Below, piece by piece: positions 1 through 8,800 of a stretch of DNA of 39,068 nucleotides. The stretch lies in the NCBI GenBank assembly GCA_900550925.1, contig URTU01000011.1, forward strand, positions 1 through 39,068. Reading direction: 5' to 3'. The stretch is from an uncultured Alistipes sp. Its GTDB lineage: Bacteria; Bacteroidota; Bacteroidia; Bacteroidales; Rikenellaceae. Each line of letters begins with the position of its first letter. Positions within the stretch are counted from its first letter, which is position 1. A program made the translations under genes and the position numbers. The notes under the pieces are model-generated. The model worked only from the letters and a program-made list of their open reading frames with translations. It searched no databases and had not been told where the DNA came from.

Positions 1-2043
1 AACTTCTACGCATCGTTCGCCGTCGCACAGAAGGAGCCTACGCGCAGCGACTTCACCGACCGTTATATGTTCTCCGGCGACAACTCCTATCCTTCGTCCG
101 AGAAACTCTACGACTATGAACTGGGCTACCGGTACGACGCGCCGAAATTCAGCGCGGGCGTGAACCTCTACTACATGAAATACAAGGATCAGCTGGTCGC
201 CACGGGCATGGTCAACGACGGCGACGACGCCCTGAACACGAACGTGGAGGACAGCTACCGCCGGGGCATCGAACTTTCGGCGCAGTGGAAAGCCACGGGC
301 TGGTTCACGCTCAGCGGGCACGCCACGTTCAGCCAGAACAGGATCGAGGATTACGTCGACGCCCTCAAGGACAGCCCCACCTTCGGACAGAACCTGGGCG
401 ACATGACCATCTCCTACTCGCCCGACGTAATCGCCGGGGTGCTCTTCGACTTCCACTGCAAGGGCTTCGAGGCCGTATTCCACACGCAGTATGTCGGCGA
501 GCACGTCCTGCTGACGCTCTTCTGCTTCTGGGGCGTCGCCTCGCTCGTGCTGTGGATCTTCCAGCGCCTGCATCTGAACATCATGCGCATCACGATCCTC
601 TCGGGCACCTTTGCCCTGGCCCTCGCCTTTGCGGGCAACGACCTGGTGAACTTCATCGGCGTGCCGCTGGCCGGCTACGACGCCTGGCAGATCGCCCGCG
701 AGGCCGGCAGCGAATCGATCATGATGGGCGACCTGGCCAACCCGGCCCGGGCCAACTTCCCGATCCTGCTCGCCTCGGGCATCATCATGGTGCTGACGCT
801 CATCTTCTCGAAAAAGTCGAAACACGTCGCCGAGACCGAACTCTCGCTCGCCTCGCAGCACGAGGAGGAGGAGCGCTTCGGCTCGACCTTCCTCTCGCGC
901 AGCCTCGTGCGCGCCACGCTGATGCTCAACAACCTCTGGACGGGGCTGATCCCCGCGCGCGTGCAGCAGGCCATCGACCGGCGCTTCGAGCCGCTGCCGG
1001 CCGAGGAGCGCTCGACGGCACAGTACGACATGATCCGTGCCGTGGTGAACCTCACGGCCGCCTCGGTGCTGATCGCCATCGGAACCTCCTACAAACTCCC
1101 GCTCTCGACCACCTATGTGGTCTTCATGGTGGCCATGGGTTCGTCGCTGGCCGACCGCTCGTGGGGGCGTGAAAGCGCCGTATATCGCATCACGGGCGTG
1201 ATGGCCGTCATCTCGGGATGGTTCATCACGGCACTGGGCGGATTCCTCATCGCCCTGGCCACCACGGCCCTGCTGCTCTGGGGCGGATGGATCGCCGTGG
1301 CGGCACTCACGGCCCTCTGCGCCTGGCTGCTGATCCGCAGCCACCGCAAGACGCCCGAACTCAAGGAGGCCGAGGCGAAACTCCAGCCGGTCGATACGGC
1401 CGAAACCCCCGAGGAGGTGATGCGCGCCTGCATCGGCGAGGTCTGCACCACGATGCAGGAGGTCACGCGGATCTACAACCGTACACTGGTAGCCGTCTTC
1501 AAGGAGAACCGCAAGGTGCTCAAGGAGATGGTGCAGGAGTCGAACCGCATCTACAACGAGGCACGCGAACGCAAGTACGGCATCATGCCGACCCTGCGCC
1601 GCCTGCAGCGCTGCGACATCGACACCGGACACTTCTACGTGCAGGTGACCGACTACATCTCGGAGGTCACCAAGGCGCTCATCCACATCACCCGCCCGTC
1701 GTTCGACCACATCGACAACAACCACGAAGGGCTCTCGAAGGAGCAGATCGTCGATCTGATGCACGTGAACGACGAGGTGGAGGCCATCTTCGACAAGATC
1801 AACGACATGCTGGCCTCGAACGACTTCTCGGACCTCGACCTGGTGCTCGAGATGCGCGACCGCCTCTTCGACACGATCGTCGGCGCCATCAAGAACCAGC
1901 TGCGCCGCATCAACAGCGACCCGTCGGGCAGCACGCGCGCCAGCGTCCTCTACCTTACGATCCTCAACGAGACGAAGACCATGGTGCTCCAGGCCCGCAA
2001 CCTGCTCAAGTCGCAGCACTACTTCCTCGAACAGAAAAAGTGA
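1..2043 (+). CDS. In-frame chimera: TonB-dependent receptor C-terminal part joined to PiT phosphate permease with PhoU-like tail
   Basis: The frame is open from base 1, so the true start lies upstream; the first ATG in the window is at 67. Counting from that ATG, residues 1-145 are outer-membrane beta-barrel strands of a TonB-dependent receptor (alternating aromatic strands such as YELGYRYDAPKFSAGVNLYY and GIELSAQWKATGWFTLSGHA). From about residue 146 the protein is an inorganic phosphate transporter of the PiT family: membrane segments, the signature AFAGNDLVNFIGVPLAG near residue 187, and a PhoU-like helical cytoplasmic tail from about 445 to 658. The receptor lacks its last barrel strands and terminal aromatic residue. 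PiT lacks its N-terminal third, including the first of its two paired GND-type motifs. Neither half should work as fused, because a barrel N-terminus would send the inner-membrane permease to the wrong place. This is either a genuine deletion or an assembly join. Family assignments are confident; the biological reality of the fusion is not. Confidence 0.85.
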   Translation, partial: NFYASFAVAQKEPTRSDFTDRYMFSGDNSYPSSEKLYDYELGYRYDAPKFSAGVNLYYMKYKDQLVATGMVNDGDDALNTNVEDSYRRGIELSAQWKATGWFTLSGHATFSQNRIEDYVDALKDSPTFGQNLGDMTISYSPDVIAGVLFDFHCKGFEAVFHTQYVGEHVLLTLFCFWGVASLVLWIFQRLHLNIMRITILSGTFALALAFAGNDLVNFIGVPLAGYDAWQIAREAGSESIMMGDLANPARANFPILLASGIIMVLTLIFSKKSKHVAETELSLASQHEEEERFGSTFLSRSLVRATLMLNNLWTGLIPARVQQAIDRRFEPLPAEERSTAQYDMIRAVVNLTAASVLIAIGTSYKLPLSTTYVVFMVAMGSSLADRSWGRESAVYRITGVMAVISGWFITALGGFLIALATTALLLWGGWIAVAALTALCAWLLIRSHRKTPELKEAEAKLQPVDTAETPEEVMRACIGEVCTTMQEVTRIYNRTLVAVFKENRKVLKEMVQESNRIYNEARERKYGIMPTLRRLQRCDIDTGHFYVQVTDYISEVTKALIHITRPSFDHIDNNHEGLSKEQIVDLMHVNDEVEAIFDKINDMLASNDFSDLDLVLEMRDRLFDTIVGAIKNQLRRINSDPSGSTRASVLYLTILNETKTMVLQARNLLKSQHYFLEQKK
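493..507 (+). other. Junction between the receptor and PiT parts of the chimera
   Basis: Receptor-like sequence ends at HTQYVGE, where family members usually continue to a final strand such as QYLDNT. PiT-like sequence begins at HVLLTLFCFW. The codon boundary falls at about 496-504. There is no insertion sequence, repeat or stop codon at the join. Confidence 0.6.
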
Positions 2044-2072
2044 CGCCGCACGGCATGCGTCACCGAAACGTA

Positions 2073-2107
2073 ACGGGGCTGTCATTCCGCTGGAACGACA
2101 GCCCCGT
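2073..2107 (+). terminator. Hairpin after the PiT gene
   Basis: Perfect 11-base stem ACGGGGCTGTC / GACAGCCCCGT with a 13-base loop, 29 bases after the stop codon. It is followed only by ATCTTT, a weak T-run, so termination may be partial. The end of the stem overlaps the next promoter element. Confidence 0.5.
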
Positions 2108-2114
2108 ATCTTTG
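2107..2114 (+). promoter_or_regulatory. Bacteroidota -7 promoter element for the small RNA
   Basis: TATCTTTG matches the TAnnTTTG -7 consensus exactly and continues as TATCTTTGC, a common form. I see no clear TTG at -33. A transcript would start at about 2119-2122 and run into the structured region that ends in an intrinsic terminator at 2216. Confidence 0.5.
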
Positions 2115-2118
2115 CAGC

Positions 2119-2216
2119 GTGGAAACAGAGGAGTGTTCCACGACAGTTGGTTTTAGGTTACATAAGTAGGTTAGTGGGAGATGCCGCGACGTGAGGTCGC
2201 CGCATCTTCGTTTTTT
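2119..2216 (+). ncRNA. Probable small structured RNA of about 100 nt
   Basis: The interval sits between two tail-to-tail genes and holds no convincing ORF. It has a -7 promoter element at 2107-2114. The 5' stem-loop is GTGGAA/TTCCAC (2119-2124 with 2136-2141), extended by CA/TG across a bulged A. A single-stranded linker carries TAGGTTA twice (2154-2160 and 2167-2173, a 13-base period). A terminator hairpin with a T-run ends it at 2216. Promoter, folded 5' end, linker and terminator together look like an independent small RNA. I cannot place it in a named RNA family with confidence. The alternative is the 3' UTR of the PiT gene. Confidence 0.5.
2179..2216 (+). terminator. Intrinsic terminator of the small RNA
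   Basis: Stem AGATGC/GCATCT, one C-C mismatch, then GCGAC/GTCGC around a five-base loop, followed within three bases by six T residues (2211-2216). It is directional: the opposite strand has no T-run. Confidence 0.75.
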
Positions 2217-2241
2217 CAGACGCCGGCAGCCATGCGGCCCG

Positions 2242-2634
2242 TTACCGCTCCATGTCGCGCAGGTGGATCTCCAGCGCACGCACCGAGATCCGGATCTCGT
2301 GGATCGAGACCCCGAGCGACCCGATCAGCAGCAACAGCGCCGCCCCGAAGACATAGGCCGAAAGGCGATCCAACCCCACATAGATCAGAAACATCGTCAC
2401 CACGCACAGGAACAGACTCGTGACGCCCAGCAACTGCATCGTGCGCGTGAGGTGCAGGCGGCGGCGCAGGTTGTCGATCTGCGCGCGGGTCACCTTCGAG
2501 GGGTGCTGCAGGTGCTGCTCCTTGAGCGTGCGCACGAGCTGCGCATAGGAGAGGAAGCGGTTGGTGTAGGCAAGCAGGATGAGCGACACGGCCGAAAAGA
2601 GCAGGGCCGGGGTCGTCAGAGTCAGTTCTTCCAT
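2242..2634 (-). CDS. DUF2721 family inner-membrane protein
   Basis: 130 residues beginning MEELTLTTPALLF. An N-terminal hydrophobic segment (about 8-22) is followed by a basic amphipathic stretch (about 29-65, HPSKVTRAQIDNLRRRLH) and two more hydrophobic segments (about 66-87 and 92-110). The LTTPALLFSAVSLILLAYTNRF start and overall layout fit the DUF2721 family of small membrane proteins, whose function is unknown. The ATG at 2634 lies shortly downstream of a TATCTTTG promoter element, which supports this start. The gene converges on the small RNA and is probably a single-gene unit. Its base composition is GC-rich, like the flanking chromosome. Confidence 0.75.
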   Translation of the reverse strand: MEELTLTTPALLFSAVSLILLAYTNRFLSYAQLVRTLKEQHLQHPSKVTRAQIDNLRRRLHLTRTMQLLGVTSLFLCVVTMFLIYVGLDRLSAYVFGAALLLLIGSLGVSIHEIRISVRALEIHLRDMER

Positions 2635-2658
2635 CGTTCACAAAGTTTGATTCGACGG

Positions 2659-2666
2659 CAAAGATA
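2659..2666 (-). promoter_or_regulatory. -7 promoter element for the DUF2721 gene
   Basis: On the minus strand this reads TATCTTTG, an exact TAnnTTTG match. It lies 25 bases upstream of the ATG and would give a leader of roughly 18 bases. No clear -33 TTG is visible at the expected distance. Confidence 0.5.
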
Positions 2667-2865
2667 GCGAAAAAGAGCCAGAGAAACCATCGAGATACAT
2701 TTTCCGAACCAAAGCGGACGTTCCGACGAAGACCATATCAAAACCGACAGGCAACAGATTCACATAGCTTTACGGACAAAAAACGCCCCCAATGATCTGA
2801 CAAACACATGCCCGAGCATAAAAGCCGGTCGGATCATTCGTTCTTCCGCATAACCGGCACAACCA
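2667..2865. other. Intergenic stretch without a recognised gene
   Basis: I see no ORF worth calling here. A weak inverted repeat (GCCGGT at 2824-2829, ACCGGC at 2853-2858) lies just past the stop of the phosphoesterase gene. It has a long loop and no T-run, so I do not call it a terminator. Base composition drops here towards the value of the locus. Confidence 0.4.
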
Positions 2866-3855
2866 TCAATCGATATCCAATCCCTCTACGACAAACTGCT
2901 GATCCGGTTCTGTAAGGAATGTATCCAGATAGGGCGAGTAACTCCTGACCGACACGCGTCCCCCGCAGGCATCCACGTCCAAAATACGCAGATAACCGTT
3001 CCCTCCATTTTCCGATCCGATGACACCGTTCTGATAGTTAGCCAGCAGCTGACACACCCGATTCCCGTGAATACCCGTACTTACAAGACATCCGGTACCG
3101 TCGTTGAGCACATGTCCGCAAAATACGAAGACAATATTGGCATAACGGCTGACCAGCTTTGACCAGATTGCCTGCCCGTCATTCGCCGAACCACCGCTTT
3201 TCCCTTGCCCGATGCCATATTTCCGCGGATTCCATTTGTGATGTTCATCCATACGGGTATCGTCCGAATAGAGATACGCGTGCGTATTGATAATTACCTT
3301 GTAACGAGGATGCGCCGCCACAACCTCTCCGGCCCATGCGAGCACTTCGTCCCGCGGTGCAAATTCGAGCGAAAGGACAAGCCATCGAATCGATCCCGTT
3401 CGGAAGCGATACCAGACATTGTCCATCTTGCCTGGTTCGAACGCTCCTCCGAAACGGGGATCAGCTGCATATTTCTCATAAGGGAAATAACGATTGAACG
3501 GTTCTGAATACCGCGTATCGGCGGGGCTATATTTTCCCAGGTCATGATTTCCGACAGCCAGGACATAAGGGACATGCCCGTCGAGTTCGGCAAACGCCGA
3601 AGCAACCCGCTGCCACTGCTTATCGGTATTACGACTGGTCAGATCTCCCTGCTGGAGGACAAAATCGATCTCCCGATCATGGGCTGCAATCCAACGGACC
3701 TGAGCCTGCAATATATCGGGATACTTTGCAACATAACTCTGCGTATCGGGCAACAATACGATTCTGCACTGTTTTCGCTGCGCAGCACAGGAAACCGAAC
3801 AGACGCATAGGAAAAACAACAATGATTTCAATCCGAGACTGGAGAAGCGATTCAT
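2866..3855 (-). CDS. Calcineurin-like metallophosphoesterase, lipoprotein
   Basis: 329 residues with a lipoprotein signal (hydrophobic 11-22, lipobox VSC with Cys23). The two-metal phosphoesterase motifs appear in order: LLPDTQSY (Asp37), QQGDLTSRN (Asp71), VGNHDLG (Asn103-His104-Asp105), then INTHAYLYSDD and FCGHVLNDG further on. The enzyme should be periplasmic or surface-exposed and hydrolyse a phosphoester; the substrate is unknown. It is the last minus-strand gene of the locus, 275 bases after the preceding sulfatase, so it may have its own promoter. A role in removing phosphate groups from the locus's substrate is inference from position only. The ATG at 3855 is chosen because it directly precedes the signal peptide. 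Confidence 0.8.
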   Translation of the reverse strand: MNRFSSLGLKSLLFFLCVCSVSCAAQRKQCRIVLLPDTQSYVAKYPDILQAQVRWIAAHDREIDFVLQQGDLTSRNTDKQWQRVASAFAELDGHVPYVLAVGNHDLGKYSPADTRYSEPFNRYFPYEKYAADPRFGGAFEPGKMDNVWYRFRTGSIRWLVLSLEFAPRDEVLAWAGEVVAAHPRYKVIINTHAYLYSDDTRMDEHHKWNPRKYGIGQGKSGGSANDGQAIWSKLVSRYANIVFVFCGHVLNDGTGCLVSTGIHGNRVCQLLANYQNGVIGSENGGNGYLRILDVDACGGRVSVRSYSPYLDTFLTEPDQQFVVEGLDID

Positions 3856-4130
3856 ATCTTAATAAAATTAAAAGAATTATCGATAATCCTCCAAAGAGGA
3901 GACGAACAGCTTTTCGCCACAGTTCGTCATCTGCTCTGTCTTCTGAATAGAGGCTTTCCGACTCAATGATATGCCGGTTTCAGTGAAACAAAGAGCAAAA
4001 GCGAATGAACAAAGTCCATCCTTGGACACTACTTGCCATTCCGCGTTGATGGCACGATCTTCGGCTCCTCTACACAATCTGCAATTACACGTAAATCGAT
4101 ATAATATGACGCCGATTCAAACTCTTTTTT
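3856..4130. other. AT-rich intergenic stretch, no gene called
   Basis: 275 bases between two minus-strand genes. It contains one 66-codon minus-strand frame (3877-4077) with no domain, signal or recognisable composition, which I regard as chance. No exact TAnnTTTG promoter element is visible on the minus strand. Confidence 0.4.
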
Positions 4131-5723
4131 TCAAAGAGGATGGACTCTGCCGCGCAATCTGTGCTGCCGTTTCCAATCGACATCGGACGGGACAATCCAA
4201 TTCGGCAAAGGAATGCTGTCATTCCGCATCAAACGGTCATAATAGTTTCTGTACAACGGATTACTGAATTCATATCTATCGAACTCATCTCCCCTTCCGA
4301 ACATTCTCGGATCTCCATCTTCGACAAGTTTGTTTTCCATAATGCTTCTCAACGAATCACAAATGGGTGCTGTAAATCTTTTTCGGGCAAGATTGTCAAT
4401 GCAGTCTGGATCGGAAACGATGTCGTACAGTTCTTCGGCCGGGCGTTTGCCAAACGACAGACGGTAATATCTGTTTTTTCTGCCCAACAGCAAAGTCTTG
4501 GTAGGAGATGCATCATAATTCAAATAACCGGTTTCCGAATTACCGGCAGGATCCCTTGACGGCTCATAATTAACAAGATAAAGCCATTTTTCAGTAATTA
4601 TTCCACGAATAGGATACCCGGCATCCCCCGGTCGTCCTATATCATGACGCTCCTTGCCGATACACATAAACGGTCTCGGATCATCGTCAGTGTTTTTCAA
4701 CAGGTTCAGCAGGGATTTGCCCTCAAAGGGTTTCATTCCCGACTCTTCCGGCCGAATCCGTGCCGCGTCCAGTATTGTCGGCGCGAAATCGGTAAAACTG
4801 ACGAACGAATCAATGACGATCCCGGGCTCTATCCTTCCCGGCCACATGATTACAAGCGGCATATGATGCGAATCATAATAACACTGTCCTTTTATTCTTG
4901 GAAATGACATTCCGTTGTCCGACGTGACCACTATTATGGTATTGTCCAGTATGCCTTCATCATCCAACATAGCTATCATTCTGGACAGATGACTGTCAAA
5001 ATATTCTATTTCAAAGGCATAATCGCACATATCTGTCCGAACCGTCGCACAATCAGGATAAATTCCAGGCACCCGATCAACCGACTCACCCGTTCTGTTC
5101 TCCGAAATTCCGGATCCGGGAGTATAGGGCCTGTGAGCCTCCCATCCTCCATACCAGAAAAAGAATGGCTCTTCCGCATTTCGTTTCTTCAGGAAAAGCC
5201 GGAAGTTTGCAGAATAGTCTATATTGGAGACGGTGGGATACGGAGGGTTGCACTTGATCCGGTTATACCTTTTGCCTATCAGCTCCCTTGGCTTTCCATT
5301 CTGCCGGCCGGGATCACCGGGAAACCACCCCTTGCCTGTCATACCTACCTGATAGCCATGTTCAGCCAGGACCTCCGGGAAAGAACGTACATCCTCCGGG
5401 AAAAATGCAAAATGATTTGCAGCAGGCCCCAGTTGCCATGAATTCAAACCGGTCAATATGCAGGATCGCGACGGACCGCTTTTGGCATTGGGCGTAAAAG
5501 CCCTGGTAAACAGAGCACCGCTGGATGCTACATAGTCGCAGGCCGGAGTATGCACCCATTTCGCACCGTAACATCCCCAATGGCCGAAAGAGACATCATC
5601 CACGACACAGAATAAAATATTGGGACGAGTATCTGCGTTGTCTGTTCCGGCATTCTTCGCCGCTCCCATCATCAACGGCCCACAGAAAGCAACTCCCATC
5701 AATATATTCCTGTTCACTTCCAT
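4131..5723 (-). CDS. Serine-type S1 family sulfatase, exported
   Basis: 530 residues from the ATG at 5723; a GTG three bases earlier is less likely. A hydrophobic leader is followed by PNILFCVVDD (metal ligands Asp42-Asp43). The sulfatase signature SGPSR begins at Ser82, the residue converted to formylglycine, so this is a serine-type enzyme. Later motifs are FFFWYGGWEAHRPY and VTSDNGMSF, as expected for an alkaline-phosphatase-fold sulfatase. It would remove sulfate esters (or N-sulfate) from a glycan in the periplasm. The length is normal for the family. It sits downstream of the hairpin terminator that follows the sulfatase-GH127 gene, so it may be transcribed separately or by read-through. 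No sulfatase-maturing radical-SAM gene is in the window, so maturation must be supplied from elsewhere. Sulfate position and sugar specificity cannot be read here. Confidence 0.9.
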   Translation of the reverse strand: MEVNRNILMGVAFCGPLMMGAAKNAGTDNADTRPNILFCVVDDVSFGHWGCYGAKWVHTPACDYVASSGALFTRAFTPNAKSGPSRSCILTGLNSWQLGPAANHFAFFPEDVRSFPEVLAEHGYQVGMTGKGWFPGDPGRQNGKPRELIGKRYNRIKCNPPYPTVSNIDYSANFRLFLKKRNAEEPFFFWYGGWEAHRPYTPGSGISENRTGESVDRVPGIYPDCATVRTDMCDYAFEIEYFDSHLSRMIAMLDDEGILDNTIIVVTSDNGMSFPRIKGQCYYDSHHMPLVIMWPGRIEPGIVIDSFVSFTDFAPTILDAARIRPEESGMKPFEGKSLLNLLKNTDDDPRPFMCIGKERHDIGRPGDAGYPIRGIITEKWLYLVNYEPSRDPAGNSETGYLNYDASPTKTLLLGRKNRYYRLSFGKRPAEELYDIVSDPDCIDNLARKRFTAPICDSLRSIMENKLVEDGDPRMFGRGDEFDRYEFSNPLYRNYYDRLMRNDSIPLPNWIVPSDVDWKRQHRLRGRVHPL

Positions 5724-5778
5724 CACAAAACAAATTATTTAATCATCCTGACGAATTGTGCCACGCCACGGCATGCTG

Positions 5779-5810
5779 AATAAACGCAGGGAACCCGTCG
5801 GCTCCCTGCG
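5779..5810 (-). terminator. Hairpin terminator after the sulfatase-GH127 gene
   Basis: Stem CGCAGGGA / TCCCTGCG (5785-5792 with 5803-5810), ten-base loop, followed on the minus strand by TTTATT. It lies 11 bases beyond the stop codon. On the plus strand the stem is also followed, a few bases later, by six T residues, so it could work both ways. Confidence 0.6.
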
Positions 5811-5821
5811 CCTCTCGTTTT

Positions 5822-8800
5822 TTACTTTTCACCTGCCTCTGGTCGCAAAGCAAAATAGGTTCGCGGACCCGATTCGCTACTGCCCGCACAACAATAAGGC
5901 ATCAGCACCACACCGGTATCACCGACCGTGAATTGCGGAATTTTTGCTGACTGGTCCATCATAAATTCTGAAAGCAACGCCTTTCGTGCATCCACCGTAT
6001 CGAGATTCATTTCGACGAACGGTTCGGGATTTTCTTTCATCGAAATACGCTGTGCCAGGGCCAAAGGTCCATAACTGAAGGCAATCCAACGTTTCCCGTC
6101 CTCGCCTCTCTGAATATCGGCATGCAGTTGATAGTCGAGCCCGATTCGGATACGGTCCCCCGGATTCCAAATGCGTTTGACCGCAACATAACCCCGCTTG
6201 TTGGCAACCGGCTTGACCTTTTCACCATTCACTTCAACATATTTCAACCGGGTATTCAAAGGCACACGGAACTCGATGGCATACTCCTTGTAGATATGCG
6301 GTTGTTTTGCAATATTGACGGCAACATGTATCTCTTCTTCAAAGGGATAATTGCCCGAGACAACCAGTTCTCCACCTCCGAATTTGGAATTCACCGATAC
6401 AACGGAAGGCGTAAGCATATTGATCGACAAGCAATTGTCTATCTCTCCGGCAATATGGTCCGCCATCAGCTCCATGGCACGCGGCGCACTCGAGTTACAA
6501 CAGTGAATCTTGTTCACATACGGAGGCCGACATTGGTTGGGAGCCGTATAATAGCATCCGTCCACGCCGTTTGTATGCTGATGCCCGAATAGATCGTTGA
6601 GTGTACATTTTTCAGCTTCATCCATGTACTTGCGCATACCCGTCAGATCGAAAAGCTGCAGACACAACTGTATCCACGTCACATTGCTGCAATTCTCCAC
6701 TACGATCCGCTCCGGATCGAAAGCCGTTTCGTAGGCAAAACACTCCTTGTTGCCATTATAGTCAGCAGCGCGGCTCCAGACACCGCCCGTCGTGAGCAGA
6801 TGCCTGCCCCGCACGCGATTCCATGCCATCTGCACGGCCTTAAGATAACGCTCCTGGCCCGTCACCTGATAAAGGCGGAAATATCCCAGCAAATTCGACA
6901 GCAACTGATAGACCTTGCCGTCGCCAGGTTTCACCACATCGGCATCGGGCGACAGCAGTTCGCCCAACAGATGCAGATCGGGATTGGCCTCACTCACAGC
7001 CACGATATGTTCTGCAAAATCAAGATATTTTTTCTCGCCGGTCCGTTCGTAGAGCATCACGACAGATTCGAGGAGTGTCGTAGAGGACATGCCCGCACGC
7101 GTTCCGTTGCGAGTCAAATCATTACGTCCCGCACCGAAGGTATCGATCAAGAGATCGGCCATTCGTCGGCATGCATTCAACACCCGCTCGTCGGGAAAGA
7201 AAGACTCGTAAGTCAGCAATCCGTACAAATTGTACCGGTGCGTCCATACATCCCACATGTATTTCGATCCATCTTCAGGTTTGGCGACAAAAGATGAAGC
7301 CTTATCATAGGTTCCCATGTATCCGTCCGGAAGCTGAGTATCGATCAGACGCTTCACCACGCTGTCCAATAATTCCTTAAGCCGCTCGTCTCCCGTATGA
7401 TGATATGCCAGAGTGGCTGCATGCAACCATTTGCCCACATGCTCTCCTTGCCACGGATGTTTGCCGGGTCTCGATTCAAATCCCTTGAGAAGAAACTCCT
7501 CGCCGGCCACATACCACAAACGATTGTTGCGCCACAAGTCCACACGTTCACCAAAAAGGCCGCCATTGTATTGCGTGAACATGGGCCACCAACGATCCGG
7601 ACATATCTCCGCTTCACGCTTGGCGGCAACACGCGCATCAAAGTTCGGATTATCAGGCATCATGCGGGCTCCGACCGATTCGCGCCAGGCATGCAGCATG
7701 CGCTTCAGTTCCTCGGCCTTTTCGGGCATCCGTGCCGCCAGGTCATTCTTCTCTCCGATATCCTTTTTCAGATTGAACAGCTGTACGGTACCGTTCTCAT
7801 AGTATTCTATCAATTTGTAATCTCCGTAACGAACAGCTCCGCCGGGGCTCTGCAACCCATGATTGCTGTAATGCGGGAAGTGCCAGAAGATCGGGCGATC
7901 CCGCATCTTTTTCTTCTGGAGCAGCGGCGAAATATCCACGCCTTCGGCCTTGGTATCGCGGGGAAGCGGTGTTCCGGTAAGACTGAGCAGCGTTGGATAA
8001 AAATCAACACTGACAACCGGCTGATCGCATACGCCCGATTTCACCCCCGGAGCCTTCACAATCATCGGCACCCGCAGTCCGCCTTCGTACAGCCAACCCT
8101 TGCCACCACGCAACGGCAACATAGAGCTGGAATAGGCTGCATCGAGCTGGTCCTCACGGATCACGCGGTTCGGTCCTCCATAATTGGCAGCCGACATGCC
8201 GCCGTTATCGGCAAAAAAGACGATCACCGTATTCTCATAAAGCCCCAGTTCCTTGAGTTTCGCGACAATTCTTCCCATACTCTCATCCATGCTCTCGACC
8301 ATGGCAGCGAACTGGATATTATCCTGGATCTGCTTGATTTTCACGCGCCGGTGCGGCAATGTCTTGTGCGGAGCATAGGTCGGATCGTCCAGGCAAGCCA
8401 GCAATTCCTCGGCAGAAGCCGGGTTCTCGTCATCGGGATTACCCTCCAGAATAAAAGGCGGCAGGTCCGACTTTGGCATGGACAAAAGTTTTTTACGGTA
8501 TTTTTCCACCAGATCGGGACGGCCCTGAATCGGATCGTGTACGGCGAAATGCGACATAAACAGGAAGAAAGGTTCATCCTGGTTCTGTTCTATGTAGCGG
8601 AGCGCCTCGTCCGTCAACCGGTCGGTGAGGTATTCACCCTCTTCACCGTCAAACCCGTTCATTCCGAACGGAGCCATGTACCCGCGGGCTGGCCAGCCTT
8701 TCAGATAGCCATGCGGAATGTGCATGTCGAATCCGTGCTCCTCAGGTGTGGAACCCGTCTCTCCCAAATGCCATTTGCCGATCATGGCCGTGTGGTAACC

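Noticed and set aside
2824..2858. GCCGGT/ACCGGC inverted repeat as terminator of the phosphoesterase gene
   Set aside because: Only six base pairs, a loop of more than 20 bases and no T-run.
3877..4077. 66-codon minus-strand frame between the sulfatase and the phosphoesterase
   Set aside because: No motif, no promoter or ribosome-binding context; composition looks random.
5724..5784. Dedicated promoter for the sulfatase at 4131-5723
   Set aside because: The nearest minus-strand match has only one base between TA and TTTG and no -33 partner, so I do not call it.
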